Shown in pieces: positions 1 to 5,567 of a stretch of DNA of 5,623 nt. The stretch is from Clostridia bacterium (GTDB lineage: Bacteria; Bacillota; Clostridia; Christensenellales; Borkfalkiaceae). Made by a program: the position numbers and the translations under genes. The notes beneath the pieces are model-generated. The model was not told the origin of the DNA and searched no databases. It saw only the letters and a program-made list of their open reading frames with translations. The stretch is from NCBI GenBank assembly GCA_017646555.1, contig JAGCMG010000036.1:1-5623 (forward strand), in the 5' to 3' direction. Within the stretch, counting starts at the first letter, position 1. Each line of letters begins with the position of its first letter.

Positions 1-1
1 G

Positions 2-730
2 TTATCGCAACTATCAAAAAAATATTTTACGGCGCTAATTAGATACAACAAAATTTTAGAACAACGCAATAATTTATTAAAAAATCCCGATAAATCAATT
101 GTTTTAGACACCCTGCCCGTTTGGGATTTACAACTTGCTGGCGAGGCGTCTAAAATCTATTATGAGCGCAACGCGTTTATCGAAAAAATAGCGCCTATTG
201 CTAAAAAAGCGTGTGAGAATTTATCTAATGGCAAAGAAACGCTTTTAGTCGAACTTGAAAGCACTATTAAAGGCGATTTAGATGAAATAAAAAACGCTTG
301 TTACGATAACTTAATACGCAATACGGAAAAGGACTTAAAGTTAGGCTATACGACGTTTGGCCCACACAGACAAGATATAAAATTAACCTTAAACGGAACC
401 GACGTAAAAAACTACGGCTCACAAGGTCAACAGCGTACGACGGCGCTTGCTCTTAAACTTGCCGAAGCAGAAATTTTCAAAATCGAAACGGGTGAATACC
501 CCGTACTAATTTTAGACGACGTGTTTTCCGAACTTGATAGGGAAAGGCAAAAACTACTTGTAAAATATATAACGGGTATGCAAGCAATCATAACGGCAAC
601 GCACGTAGAAAGGGGCGCACTCACAGGGCTTGAAGTAAATAAGATAACTATTGCTGACGGCAAGATAAAACGCCTGCGTACCAAAAAGAACGCAAACGGT
701 ATGATGAAACTTGACCAAAAAGGGGAATAA
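2..730 (+). CDS. recF: DNA replication/repair protein RecF, C-terminal part (5' end outside window)
   Basis: RecF is an SMC-like ATPase that binds gapped DNA and, with RecO and RecR, helps load RecA at stalled forks. The frame is open from the window edge to a TAA and gives 242 residues. The family is usually about 360-370 residues, so roughly the first 120, including the Walker A loop, lie upstream. Seen here: a Y-N-x-I-L-x-Q-R-N helix near the left edge, typical of RecF after its N-terminal half; GPHRQD (359-376); the ABC-type signature YGSQGQQRT (413-439); and the Walker B/D-loop LILDDVFSELD (506-538), followed by an ITAT strand. These sit in RecF order and spacing. The last 30 or so residues are a lysine-rich tail. 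The stop codon overlaps the start of the phosphodiesterase gene, so the two are probably co-transcribed and perhaps translationally coupled. RecF identity is very secure. The usual dnaA/dnaN context would lie upstream and is not visible. Confidence 0.95.
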   Translation, partial: LSQLSKKYFTALIRYNKILEQRNNLLKNPDKSIVLDTLPVWDLQLAGEASKIYYERNAFIEKIAPIAKKACENLSNGKETLLVELESTIKGDLDEIKNACYDNLIRNTEKDLKLGYTTFGPHRQDIKLTLNGTDVKNYGSQGQQRTTALALKLAEAEIFKIETGEYPVLILDDVFSELDRERQKLLVKYITGMQAIITATHVERGALTGLEVNKITIADGKIKRLRTKKNANGMMKLDQKGE

Positions 731-1479
731 TGATGGCTTTGAAGTTTGAAAGTAATATAAAACCGGGTAGACCCTTTATAAACTACGCGCATCGCGGTGC
801 AAGTGAATACGTGCCTGAAAACACAATGTTAGCGTTTTCGCTCGGTATTACAATGGGCGCAAACGGCATAGAAACTGACGTTCAAAAAAGTAAGGACGGC
901 GTTTTAATTTTATTCCACGACGATACTTTAGATAGGGTAACTGGACAAACTGGAGCAATCAGCGATTACACTTTAAAAGAACTAAAAAGTTTTTCGGTCA
1001 ATAAAAACGGAATTTTAGATAAAATAGTTACGCTTGAAGAATTTTTAATAGCCTTTGCAAAGAAGAAAATCCACTTTGCAATAGAACTAAAATCTGCTGG
1101 GTTTGGGAAAGAAGTGGTTGATATGATAAAGCGTTACAACGCGCAAAATTATAGCGTTATAACTTCGTTTGATTACGACGCGCTTAAAGAAGTTAAAAAT
1201 TACGACGCTACTATTCGCCTTGGCTATTTAACTTGGCAAATTGATGACGAACTTTTAGCAAAAATGAAAGACGACGGCTTTTACGAAATTTGTCCACGCG
1301 ACGATTTCGTCACTAAAGAAAACGTTAAATTATGGCACGAATTAGGCTTTAACGTAAGAGCGTGGAACATAAAAAACGAAGATATTATGAAGCGCGTTTA
1401 CGACAACGGCGCAGACGGTATGACGGTTAATTTCCCCGATAAATTAGTTGATTATATAGCAAGTAAAATAAGTACGTAA
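730..1479 (+). CDS. Glycerophosphodiester phosphodiesterase family protein (GDPD, cytoplasmic type)
   Basis: GDPD enzymes hydrolyse glycerophosphodiesters, the deacylated phospholipid headgroups, to sn-glycerol 3-phosphate and an alcohol, using a metal-dependent TIM barrel. The 249-residue protein has the whole family pattern: HRGASEYVPENT (residues 21-32, catalytic His21, Arg22), I-E-T-D-V (Glu48, Asp50, metal ligands), F-H-D-D (catalytic His63), I-E-L-K (Glu119, metal ligand), a T-S-F strand near residue 145, and the closing V-R-A-W-N with G-A-D-G-M-T-V-N-F-P. Length is typical, and there is no signal peptide or membrane segment, so it should be cytoplasmic. The first ATG overlaps the recF stop (TAATG). 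A second in-frame ATG at 733 is equally good for the purine-rich AAAAAGGGGA at 717-726. A terminator follows 3 bases after the stop codon. Substrate is not determinable: family members also act on lysophospholipids or teichoic-acid-derived glycerophosphodiesters. Confidence 0.93.
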   Translation: MMALKFESNIKPGRPFINYAHRGASEYVPENTMLAFSLGITMGANGIETDVQKSKDGVLILFHDDTLDRVTGQTGAISDYTLKELKSFSVNKNGILDKIVTLEEFLIAFAKKKIHFAIELKSAGFGKEVVDMIKRYNAQNYSVITSFDYDALKEVKNYDATIRLGYLTWQIDDELLAKMKDDGFYEICPRDDFVTKENVKLWHELGFNVRAWNIKNEDIMKRVYDNGADGMTVNFPDKLVDYIASKIST

Positions 1480-1482
1480 TAA

Positions 1483-1512
1483 AAAATGCAAGGGTTCGTA
1501 CCCTTGCATTTT
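1483..1512. terminator. Bidirectional intrinsic terminator between convergent genes
   Basis: A perfect 13-bp stem (1483-1495 with 1500-1512) closes a TCGT loop. The left arm begins with an A-run and the right arm ends in TTTT, followed by GTTAATTTTTAG, so a U-rich tract follows the hairpin in both directions. It sits between the GDPD stop (1479) and the lipoprotein stop (1531) and should end both transcripts. Confidence 0.88.
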
Positions 1513-1530
1513 GTTAATTTTTAGTTATTT

Positions 1531-2034
1531 TTAACCACGGCTATCTTTAATAGCGAGTTCGGTGCCGTACCAAACTACTTTGCCTTTTCTACCGATAAAG
1601 TCTTGCGTATCTTCAAGTTCTTCAATATCTAATTCAAGTTCAGCAATTTCTTCTCTTAACTCATCTTTTTCCGCTTGAGATAAAACGTCTTCGTATTCGT
1701 CTACCTTAAATTCAGCTATATCTAATTGAAGTTCTAACCCTTCAAGTTCATATTCTAAAGAGAGTTCAAGTTGTTTTAAGTACAATCTTGCCATTTTGTA
1801 AGTATCGAACTTAACCATCCTAAGGCTGTCTGAACCTTTAGTTGCGGTGAGTGATTCCTTTTTAGTTGGGTCACTAATGTCGGCATCAGTCAAGTAAGAA
1901 ACGTAGTAGCCTTTGCTTTCTAATCTTGCTTTTGCTTCAGCAAAATCGGTTTCAGGAACATCGCACGCAACGAACGAGAATACTGAAATTACTGCAATAA
2001 GTGTTGCTACAAAAATTTTTAAAACTTTTTTCAT
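1531..2034 (-). CDS. Small putative lipoprotein with an acidic helical hairpin; function unknown
   Basis: The 167-residue product starts with a lipoprotein signal peptide: MKK, a hydrophobic stretch (about residues 4-22) and a lipobox ending F-V-A-C, so Cys24 should be lipidated and the protein anchored on the outer face of the membrane. The mature part has three zones. Residues 30-76 hold a helix-strand pattern (F-x-E-A-K-x-x-L-x-x-K-G-Y-Y-V) and a strand (S-L-R-M-V-K-F). Residues 77-145 are predicted long helix, dense in Glu/Asp, with leucines or isoleucines spaced 3 or 4 apart (L86, L89, L93, L97, L100, L104; L126, I130, L133, I137, L140) and a likely turn near 119-123. Residues 148-164 close with G-R-K-G-K-V-V-W-Y-G-T-E-L-A-I-K. 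The split-domain reading is inferred. An AGGAGG site (2042-2047) lies 7 bases before the ATG, and a near-consensus promoter lies upstream. It appears monocistronic. I recognise no named family; ligand and role are unknown. Confidence 0.85.
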   Translation of the reverse strand: MKKVLKIFVATLIAVISVFSFVACDVPETDFAEAKARLESKGYYVSYLTDADISDPTKKESLTATKGSDSLRMVKFDTYKMARLYLKQLELSLEYELEGLELQLDIAEFKVDEYEDVLSQAEKDELREEIAELELDIEELEDTQDFIGRKGKVVWYGTELAIKDSRG

Positions 2035-2082
2035 AAATAAGCCTCCTAAAAAATTAATATGGTTAATACCATTAGTAACTCT

Positions 2083-2111
2083 ATTGTACGAAATTTGTCA
2101 AACTTTGTCAA
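2083..2111 (-). promoter_or_regulatory. Sigma-A-type promoter of the lipoprotein gene
   Basis: Read on the minus strand, a perfect -35 TTGACA (2106-2111) is followed by a 17-base spacer and a -10 TACAAT (2083-2088), five of six to consensus. The start site should fall near 2076, giving a leader of about 40 bases before the ATG at 2034. That leader holds a short inverted repeat, ATGGT-TAAT-ACCAT (2059-2072), which could be a small operator or hairpin but is weak alone. A second TTGACA (2096-2101) lies 10 bases inside the spacer, too close to the -10 to work with it. Confidence 0.8.
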
Positions 2112-2201
2112 TACGGTTTTTAAAAACGACTTTATAAGATATGCTAATTTTTTAGTAAAGGTTAAAAACCTTTTTGAATTTAGCGTTGATTTTTTTGTCA
2201 A
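2094..2201. repeat. Three copies of the octamer TTTGTCAA in the divergent intergenic region
   Basis: TTTGTCAA occurs at 2094-2101, 2104-2111 and 2194-2201. The last two extend to an identical ten-mer TTTGTCAATA (2104-2113, 2194-2203). The first two are tandem with a 10-base period, about one helical turn. The middle copy contains the -35 of the lipoprotein promoter, and the third lies in the presumed spacer of the acyltransferase promoter. They could be binding sites for a shared regulator, or simply -35-like sequence in AT-rich DNA; the sequence does not decide. Confidence 0.4.
2157..2173. other. Small hairpin in the divergent intergenic region
   Basis: AAAGGTT (2157-2163), a 3-base loop and AACCTTT (2167-2173) form a perfect 7-bp inverted repeat followed by two more T residues. 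It resembles a weak terminator stem but has only two G-C pairs and no gene feeding into it from the left. Role unknown. Confidence 0.3.
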
Positions 2202-2214
2202 TATATGTTAAACT
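2186..2214 (+). promoter_or_regulatory. Possible promoter of the acyltransferase-hpt unit
   Basis: TTGATT (2186-2191), a 17-base spacer and TAAACT (2209-2214) give four of six matches in each hexamer. A start site near 2221 would leave a leader of only about 12 bases, just including the AAAGGA ribosome binding site (2221-2226). This is the best-spaced candidate I see in the region, but it is mediocre and a different promoter may be used. Confidence 0.4.
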
Positions 2215-2232
2215 AATCAAAAAGGATTAGTT
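2211..2232 (+). promoter_or_regulatory. Perfect inverted repeat enclosing the ribosome binding site and abutting the ATG
   Basis: AACTAATC (2211-2218), a 6-base loop AAAAAG and GATTAGTT (2225-2232) form a perfect 8-bp inverted repeat whose right arm ends at the base before the ATG at 2233. The AAAGGA Shine-Dalgarno (2221-2226) lies across the loop and the first two pairs of the right arm. In RNA begun well upstream it would partly hide the ribosome binding site. If transcription starts near 2221 only half is transcribed, and the repeat would be a DNA operator over the -10 and start point. Confidence 0.5.
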
Positions 2233-3057
2233 ATGTATTTTAGGCACGATTTAGATTTTAAGTACCCTGATAGAAGTGACGAACATATGATAACCGTCAA
2301 GCACTTGCGCGATACTAATTTTGACGAAAATTACGAGTATTTGCCCAAAGGCTTTTGGCATAAGTTTAAACGCGCTTGTTTGTGGCTATTATTAAATCCG
2401 TTAGTTTTTACTATTTGTACTTTAAGGCACGGCTTAAAAATTTACGGTAGAAAAGAGTTCAAAAAGATACGTAAAGAACTTAAAGGCGGTGCAATAACCG
2501 TTTCAAACCACGTTTTTATGTGGGATTATCTTTGCGTTCTTAAAGCGATTAGACCAAGAATGCAATACCACGTCGCGTGGAAAACTAATTTTGAAGGGCC
2601 GAACGGTCCACTTATTCGCTGGGTAGGGGGAATACCTATTCCAACCGATAATATGCGCGCAATGGTAAAGTTCAATAAAGCCGTTGGGGAAGTTTTAGAT
2701 AGTGGCAAATGGCTACACTTTTTCCCAGAGGGGTCAATGTGGTTTTACTATCCCGATATTCGACCACTTAAAAAAGGCGTGTTTAAGTACGCTGTAAAAT
2801 TTAACAAACCAGTTTTGCCGATAACGCTTTCGTTTAGAAAAAGAAAGGGTATTTGGAAACTTTTTGGCAAGCGTCCGTTAGTCGATTTACATATCGGAAA
2901 ACCGATTTATCCAGATACTACTTTATCAGTTCCCGACGCGATAGATAAAATTCATAAAGAAACCTATCACGTTATGCAAGTTATGAACGGTATAAACCCA
3001 GGGGATAGAACTTACAACGAAAATCAAGATATTGAAACCTATATTAAAACAATGTAA
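2233..3057 (+). CDS. Lysophospholipid (1-acylglycerol-3-phosphate) acyltransferase family protein, PlsC-like
   Basis: PlsC-type enzymes transfer an acyl chain to lysophosphatidic acid at the inner membrane face, making phosphatidic acid; relatives acylate other lysolipids. The 274-residue protein shows the family blocks in order: NHVFMWD (His93, Asp98 of the HX4D catalytic motif), GGIPIPTD (132-139, motif II position), FPEGS (164-168, motif III) and KPVLPIT (192-198, motif IV). A hydrophobic segment at about 48-64 precedes the catalytic domain and probably anchors it. About 45 charged, aromatic-rich residues come before that. Motif II lacks the arginine usual for lysophosphatidate binding, so the acceptor is uncertain. 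The ATG at 2233 lies 6 bases after AAAGGA, inside an unusual inverted repeat. hpt follows 13 bases after the stop, with no terminator between, so they should share a transcript. Family call is secure; calling it plsC itself is not. Confidence 0.9.
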   Translation: MYFRHDLDFKYPDRSDEHMITVKHLRDTNFDENYEYLPKGFWHKFKRACLWLLLNPLVFTICTLRHGLKIYGRKEFKKIRKELKGGAITVSNHVFMWDYLCVLKAIRPRMQYHVAWKTNFEGPNGPLIRWVGGIPIPTDNMRAMVKFNKAVGEVLDSGKWLHFFPEGSMWFYYPDIRPLKKGVFKYAVKFNKPVLPITLSFRKRKGIWKLFGKRPLVDLHIGKPIYPDTTLSVPDAIDKIHKETYHVMQVMNGINPGDRTYNENQDIETYIKTM

Positions 3058-3070
3058 AAAGGAAATGCTT

Positions 3071-3616
3071 ATGACAAGTAATTTTAAAATCATTTTAACT
3101 GAAGAACAAATTCAAAAACGCGTTAAAGAACTTGCGGAAAAAATTACCCTTGATTATTCAAGTGTAGATAATTCAATCCGTCGTCCAGTATTTATTTGTA
3201 CTCTTAAAGGCGCTGTGTATTTTTTCTCTGACTTAACAAGAAACATAAAACGTCCTATAATGTTAGACTTTGCAAAACTTTCAAGTTATAGAAGTGGCAC
3301 GACGAGTGGAACGCTTGAAATGCAAGCGGATATCACCACCGATATCGAAGGGCGCGACGTTATTATTGTTGAAGATATTATCGATAGTGGTAAAACGTTA
3401 AAGTATTTCGTTGAATACTTAAAAAAGCGCAACCCTAAATCCATTAAACTTTGCTGTTTCCTTGATAAGAAAGAACGCCGTGAAGTTGATATTAAAGCCG
3501 ATTACGTAGGCTTTGATATTCCGTGTGGGTTCGTAGTAGGGTACGGGCTTGACTATGCTGAAAAATATAGAGAATTGCCATACCTTGCTGAAATTATCGA
3601 CCCGTCAAAAGCATAA
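3071..3616 (+). CDS. hpt: Hypoxanthine phosphoribosyltransferase
   Basis: Hpt salvages hypoxanthine, and usually guanine, by transferring ribose 5-phosphate from PRPP to give IMP or GMP in the cytoplasm. The start chosen gives 181 residues, normal for bacterial Hpt. Motifs: L-K-G (45-47) with the PPi-binding cis-peptide region; F-A-K-L-S-S-Y (67-73) on the flexible active-site loop; the PRPP motif VIIVEDIIDSGKTL (97-110) with acidic pair Glu101/Asp102 and catalytic Asp105; L-D-K-K-E-R-R (131-137), with a purine-contacting lysine; and F-V-V-G-Y-G-L-D-Y (154-162), which stacks on the base. The ATG at 3071 is 8 bases after AAAAAGG (3056-3062). An in-frame ATG at 3065 leaves too little spacing, and a TTG at 3032 would overlap the upstream gene by 26 bases. 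It is second in a unit with the acyltransferase and faces a purine permease across a shared terminator. In many Firmicutes hpt sits by tilS and ftsH; that is not so here. Confidence 0.95.
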   Translation: MTSNFKIILTEEQIQKRVKELAEKITLDYSSVDNSIRRPVFICTLKGAVYFFSDLTRNIKRPIMLDFAKLSSYRSGTTSGTLEMQADITTDIEGRDVIIVEDIIDSGKTLKYFVEYLKKRNPKSIKLCCFLDKKERREVDIKADYVGFDIPCGFVVGYGLDYAEKYRELPYLAEIIDPSKA

Positions 3617-3681
3617 TTAAAATCAAAAAAATGAAAAACGACGTGGTGCGTTATACGGCAAAATTAAAAATTTAAAAAAAT

Positions 3682-3711
3682 AAACGGGCGAACGAAAGCG
3701 TTCGCCCGTTT
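3682..3711. terminator. Bidirectional intrinsic terminator between hpt and the purine permease
   Basis: A perfect 13-bp, GC-rich stem (3682-3694 with 3699-3711) closes an AAAG tetraloop. On the plus strand it is followed by TTAGTTTTTATTTTT; on the minus strand by an A/T-rich tract that reads as a U-run. It lies between the hpt stop (3616) and the permease stop (3733) and should end both convergent transcripts. It is the strongest hairpin in the window. Confidence 0.93.
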
Positions 3712-3732
3712 TTAGTTTTTATTTTTAACCGA

Positions 3733-5307
3733 TTAAGCAACAGGAACGAAGAAGTAAACGATGAATAATGCGGTTACTATAATAGAAACAACTGAAACTT
3801 CCCACTTTGGTTTAGCAATTTCTGCACCTTCGGTTGCATTTTTCTTAGCAACAGCGTATTTGATGCTATCTACAACGTAAGAGATAGAAGACATAACGGT
3901 GAAGGTGATAAGACCGATACCGATACCTTTGGTGATTGAGTATGAAAGAACCATAACAACAATGGTAAGGAAAGCAGCAGTTGCGTTAACTGCGTTACTA
4001 AAGTCAACTGACTTAATGTTGTTTTTCATCATAAGAACACCAACGTAGATAAGAGCAGAAGCAGTAGCAGCAGATGGAATAACTGCAAATAACGGCATTG
4101 CAAGGGTTGCGATTAAGAATAATACAGCAACGGTGAACGCAGTAAGACCAGTTCTACCACCAGCAGAAACGCCTGCACCAGATTCAACGAAAGTTGTTAC
4201 GGTAGAAGTACCAAGCATAGCGCCCGTGCAAGTTGCGATAGAGTCGCATAACATAATCTTGCCGTAGTTATGTGGTTTGTTGTTTTCGTCAGATAAAATT
4301 CTGTTACCACCACAGCAACCAACGATGGTGCCCATAGTATCGAACATGTCAATCATACACATAGTAATGACAATCATTATTACGGTGAAGATTGAGCCTG
4401 CTGGGAAACCGGTTTTAAATACGTCTACGAAAGAGCCGAATACGCTGGTTTCACCTGCGAAGAAGTTTGAATAGTTGTTCCAGAATTTCCAAGAAATGCC
4501 TTCAGTACCTGCGATAACGCTAAGGTCGGTAATACCGAGAGGAATACCAGCAAGGGTTGCGCCGATAATACCAAAGATGATAGAACCTTTAACTTTAGCC
4601 TTATCTAAAATAGCGATAAGTAATAAGCCGATAAGAGCAACGCAAGCAGTCTTTGCAGCAAAGCCGTATTGAACTTCTTCAAGTAAAATAGAACCAGCAG
4701 GACTATTAGGGGATACTGCACCATTGTTTACTACTTGGCTACCCCAGTTCGTTAAATCAACGAAACCTACTTGGGTGAAGTTGTTAGTAACAATCATACC
4801 TGCGTTTTGCATACCGATATATGCAATAAATAAGCCGATACCAACGGAAATTGCACTTCTAACAGCAACAGGCATACCGTCGAATACTAATTCACGGAAA
4901 GATTTGCCCTTAATGGTAATGGTCGTTAAGAGTAAGAAGATAACGCCCGAGATAAGTACCATCATAAATGCTTGGCCAAGGGTAAAGGTAACACCGTAAG
5001 TATCACCAGCCCAAACGGCAACAAGACCACCAAGTAATGAGTTAAGACCCATACCAGATGCTTGTGCTAAAGGCATTTTAGCAACAAAAGCCATAAGCAT
5101 AGTTCCAATAACTGCACCTAAAGCGGTTGCGATAAATACAGATGGCCAGTATGCGCTTAAACCTTTGTCAACTAAGATTTGCGCTGGGTTAACCATTAAA
5201 ATGTAAGCCATTGCTAAAAAGGTAACGATACCTGCAACGATTTCAGTTTTGACGGTTGTCTGTTTTGCTTCTTTATCAAAGCCAACAGCTTTTAAAAACT
5301 TGTTCAT
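3733..5307 (-). CDS. AzgA/PbuG-type purine permease (NCS2 family, likely hypoxanthine/guanine)
   Basis: AzgA-type NCS2 carriers import purine bases by cation symport across the cytoplasmic membrane. The 524-residue protein is very hydrophobic with about a dozen membrane segments. Family signatures: KTEIVAGIVTFLAMAYI (20-36) then VNP; SGMGLN (84-89); IDMFDTMGTIVG (319-330); and GTSTVTTFVESGAGV plus AGGRTGL (366-388), with Glu375 at the expected substrate-binding position. AzgA-type members usually have APGMGLNA; here it is ASGMGLNS (83-90). It is longer than the typical 430-490 residues, with extended polar stretches at about 174-215 and 260-300. AGGAGG (5313-5318) sits 5 bases before the ATG. 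Codons such as AAC, ATC and GGT appear often, suggesting good expression. Facing hpt supports a hypoxanthine/guanine substrate; adenine cannot be excluded. The leader is only about 36 bases, with no room for a purine riboswitch. Confidence 0.92.
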   Translation of the reverse strand: MNKFLKAVGFDKEAKQTTVKTEIVAGIVTFLAMAYILMVNPAQILVDKGLSAYWPSVFIATALGAVIGTMLMAFVAKMPLAQASGMGLNSLLGGLVAVWAGDTYGVTFTLGQAFMMVLISGVIFLLLTTITIKGKSFRELVFDGMPVAVRSAISVGIGLFIAYIGMQNAGMIVTNNFTQVGFVDLTNWGSQVVNNGAVSPNSPAGSILLEEVQYGFAAKTACVALIGLLLIAILDKAKVKGSIIFGIIGATLAGIPLGITDLSVIAGTEGISWKFWNNYSNFFAGETSVFGSFVDVFKTGFPAGSIFTVIMIVITMCMIDMFDTMGTIVGCCGGNRILSDENNKPHNYGKIMLCDSIATCTGAMLGTSTVTTFVESGAGVSAGGRTGLTAFTVAVLFLIATLAMPLFAVIPSAATASALIYVGVLMMKNNIKSVDFSNAVNATAAFLTIVVMVLSYSITKGIGIGLITFTVMSSISYVVDSIKYAVAKKNATEGAEIAKPKWEVSVVSIIVTALFIVYFFVPVA

Positions 5308-5321
5308 TTTAACCTCCTATC

Positions 5322-5333
5322 GTGCTAAAGCAC
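5322..5333 (-). other. Short hairpin in the permease leader
   Basis: GTGCTTTAGCAC is a perfect small inverted repeat in the predicted 5' leader, 3 bases upstream of the AGGAGG site. It may stabilise the mRNA or keep the ribosome site open; it is too small to be a riboswitch. Confidence 0.35.
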
Positions 5334-5349
5334 TAAATTATTTGTGTTA

Positions 5350-5379
5350 ATTATAGCATAATTAAAATACAAAAAGCAA
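5350..5379 (-). promoter_or_regulatory. Extended -10 promoter of the purine permease gene
   Basis: On the minus strand TGC-TATAAT gives a perfect -10 (5350-5355) with the TG extension, and TTGCTT (5374-5379) is an 18-base-spaced -35 with a poor second half. The start should be near 5343. Upstream DNA (5380-5415) is almost pure A/T, could serve as an UP element, and contains AACAA-T-TTGTT (5389-5399), a possible operator. Confidence 0.75.
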
Positions 5380-5384
5380 AGATT

Positions 5385-5414
5385 TTGTAACAATTTGTTT
5401 TAATTTGTTATAAA
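5385..5414 (+). promoter_or_regulatory. Possible distal promoter for the gene at 5568
   Basis: TTGTAA (5385-5390), an 18-base spacer and TATAAA (5409-5414) preceded by TG-T form an acceptable extended -10 promoter. If used, it would give a leader of roughly 145 bases. That leader contains the palindrome CACGCGTG (5421-5428), and I recognise no riboswitch class in it. It overlaps the upstream side of the permease promoter, so the two could interfere. Confidence 0.3.
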
Positions 5415-5499
5415 AGGGTACACGCGTGCTTTATGTGTGGAATAACCGTTAGTAAAATGAAAAGACAGGCAAAATTTCGAGTTAATTTTCAAGAAGGTA

Positions 5500-5528
5500 T
5501 TGAATTTCAGTTTATAGTTTGGTATACT
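5500..5528 (+). promoter_or_regulatory. Extended -10 promoter of the gene starting at 5568
   Basis: TTGAAT (5500-5505), exactly 17 bases, then TATACT (5523-5528) preceded by TG-G form a good sigma-A promoter with an extended -10. The start near 5535 leaves about 33 bases of leader containing GGAGG (5552-5556). The nearby TATAAT at 5530-5535 has no matching -35. Confidence 0.7.
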
Positions 5529-5567
5529 TTATAATATATAATAAAAAATTTGGAGGATTTTGAACAA

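Noticed and set aside
427..792. A 121-codon minus-strand frame opposite the end of recF and the start of the GDPD gene.
   Set aside because: It lies antisense to two well-supported genes, crosses their junction, and has no recognisable domain; its hydrophobic and serine-rich look is what the complement of these codons gives.
1913..2137. A 74-codon plus-strand frame over the start of the lipoprotein gene and its promoter.
   Set aside because: It is antisense to the signal peptide and runs through the near-consensus promoter; it has no convincing ribosome binding site.
3032..3070. Extended hpt start at the TTG at 3032 or the ATG at 3065.
   Set aside because: The TTG would lie inside the acyltransferase gene without a good ribosome site, and the ATG at 3065 is only 2 bases from AAAGG. 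The ATG at 3071 has proper spacing and matches the family's N-terminus.
3631..3675. A 14-codon ORF (+) beginning ATG AAA AAC between hpt and its terminator.
   Set aside because: No ribosome binding site precedes it (only A-rich sequence), it is very short, and it lies in AT-rich 3' untranslated sequence where such frames arise by chance.
4277..4999. Three plus-strand frames (65, 65 and 91 codons) opposite the permease gene.
   Set aside because: All are antisense to a clear, full-length NCS2 permease and show only shadow composition with no motif of their own.
5308..5345. Possible purine riboswitch ahead of the permease.
   Set aside because: The predicted leader is about 36 bases and holds only a 5-bp hairpin. 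A purine aptamer needs roughly 65-70 bases with conserved loop sequences, which are absent here.
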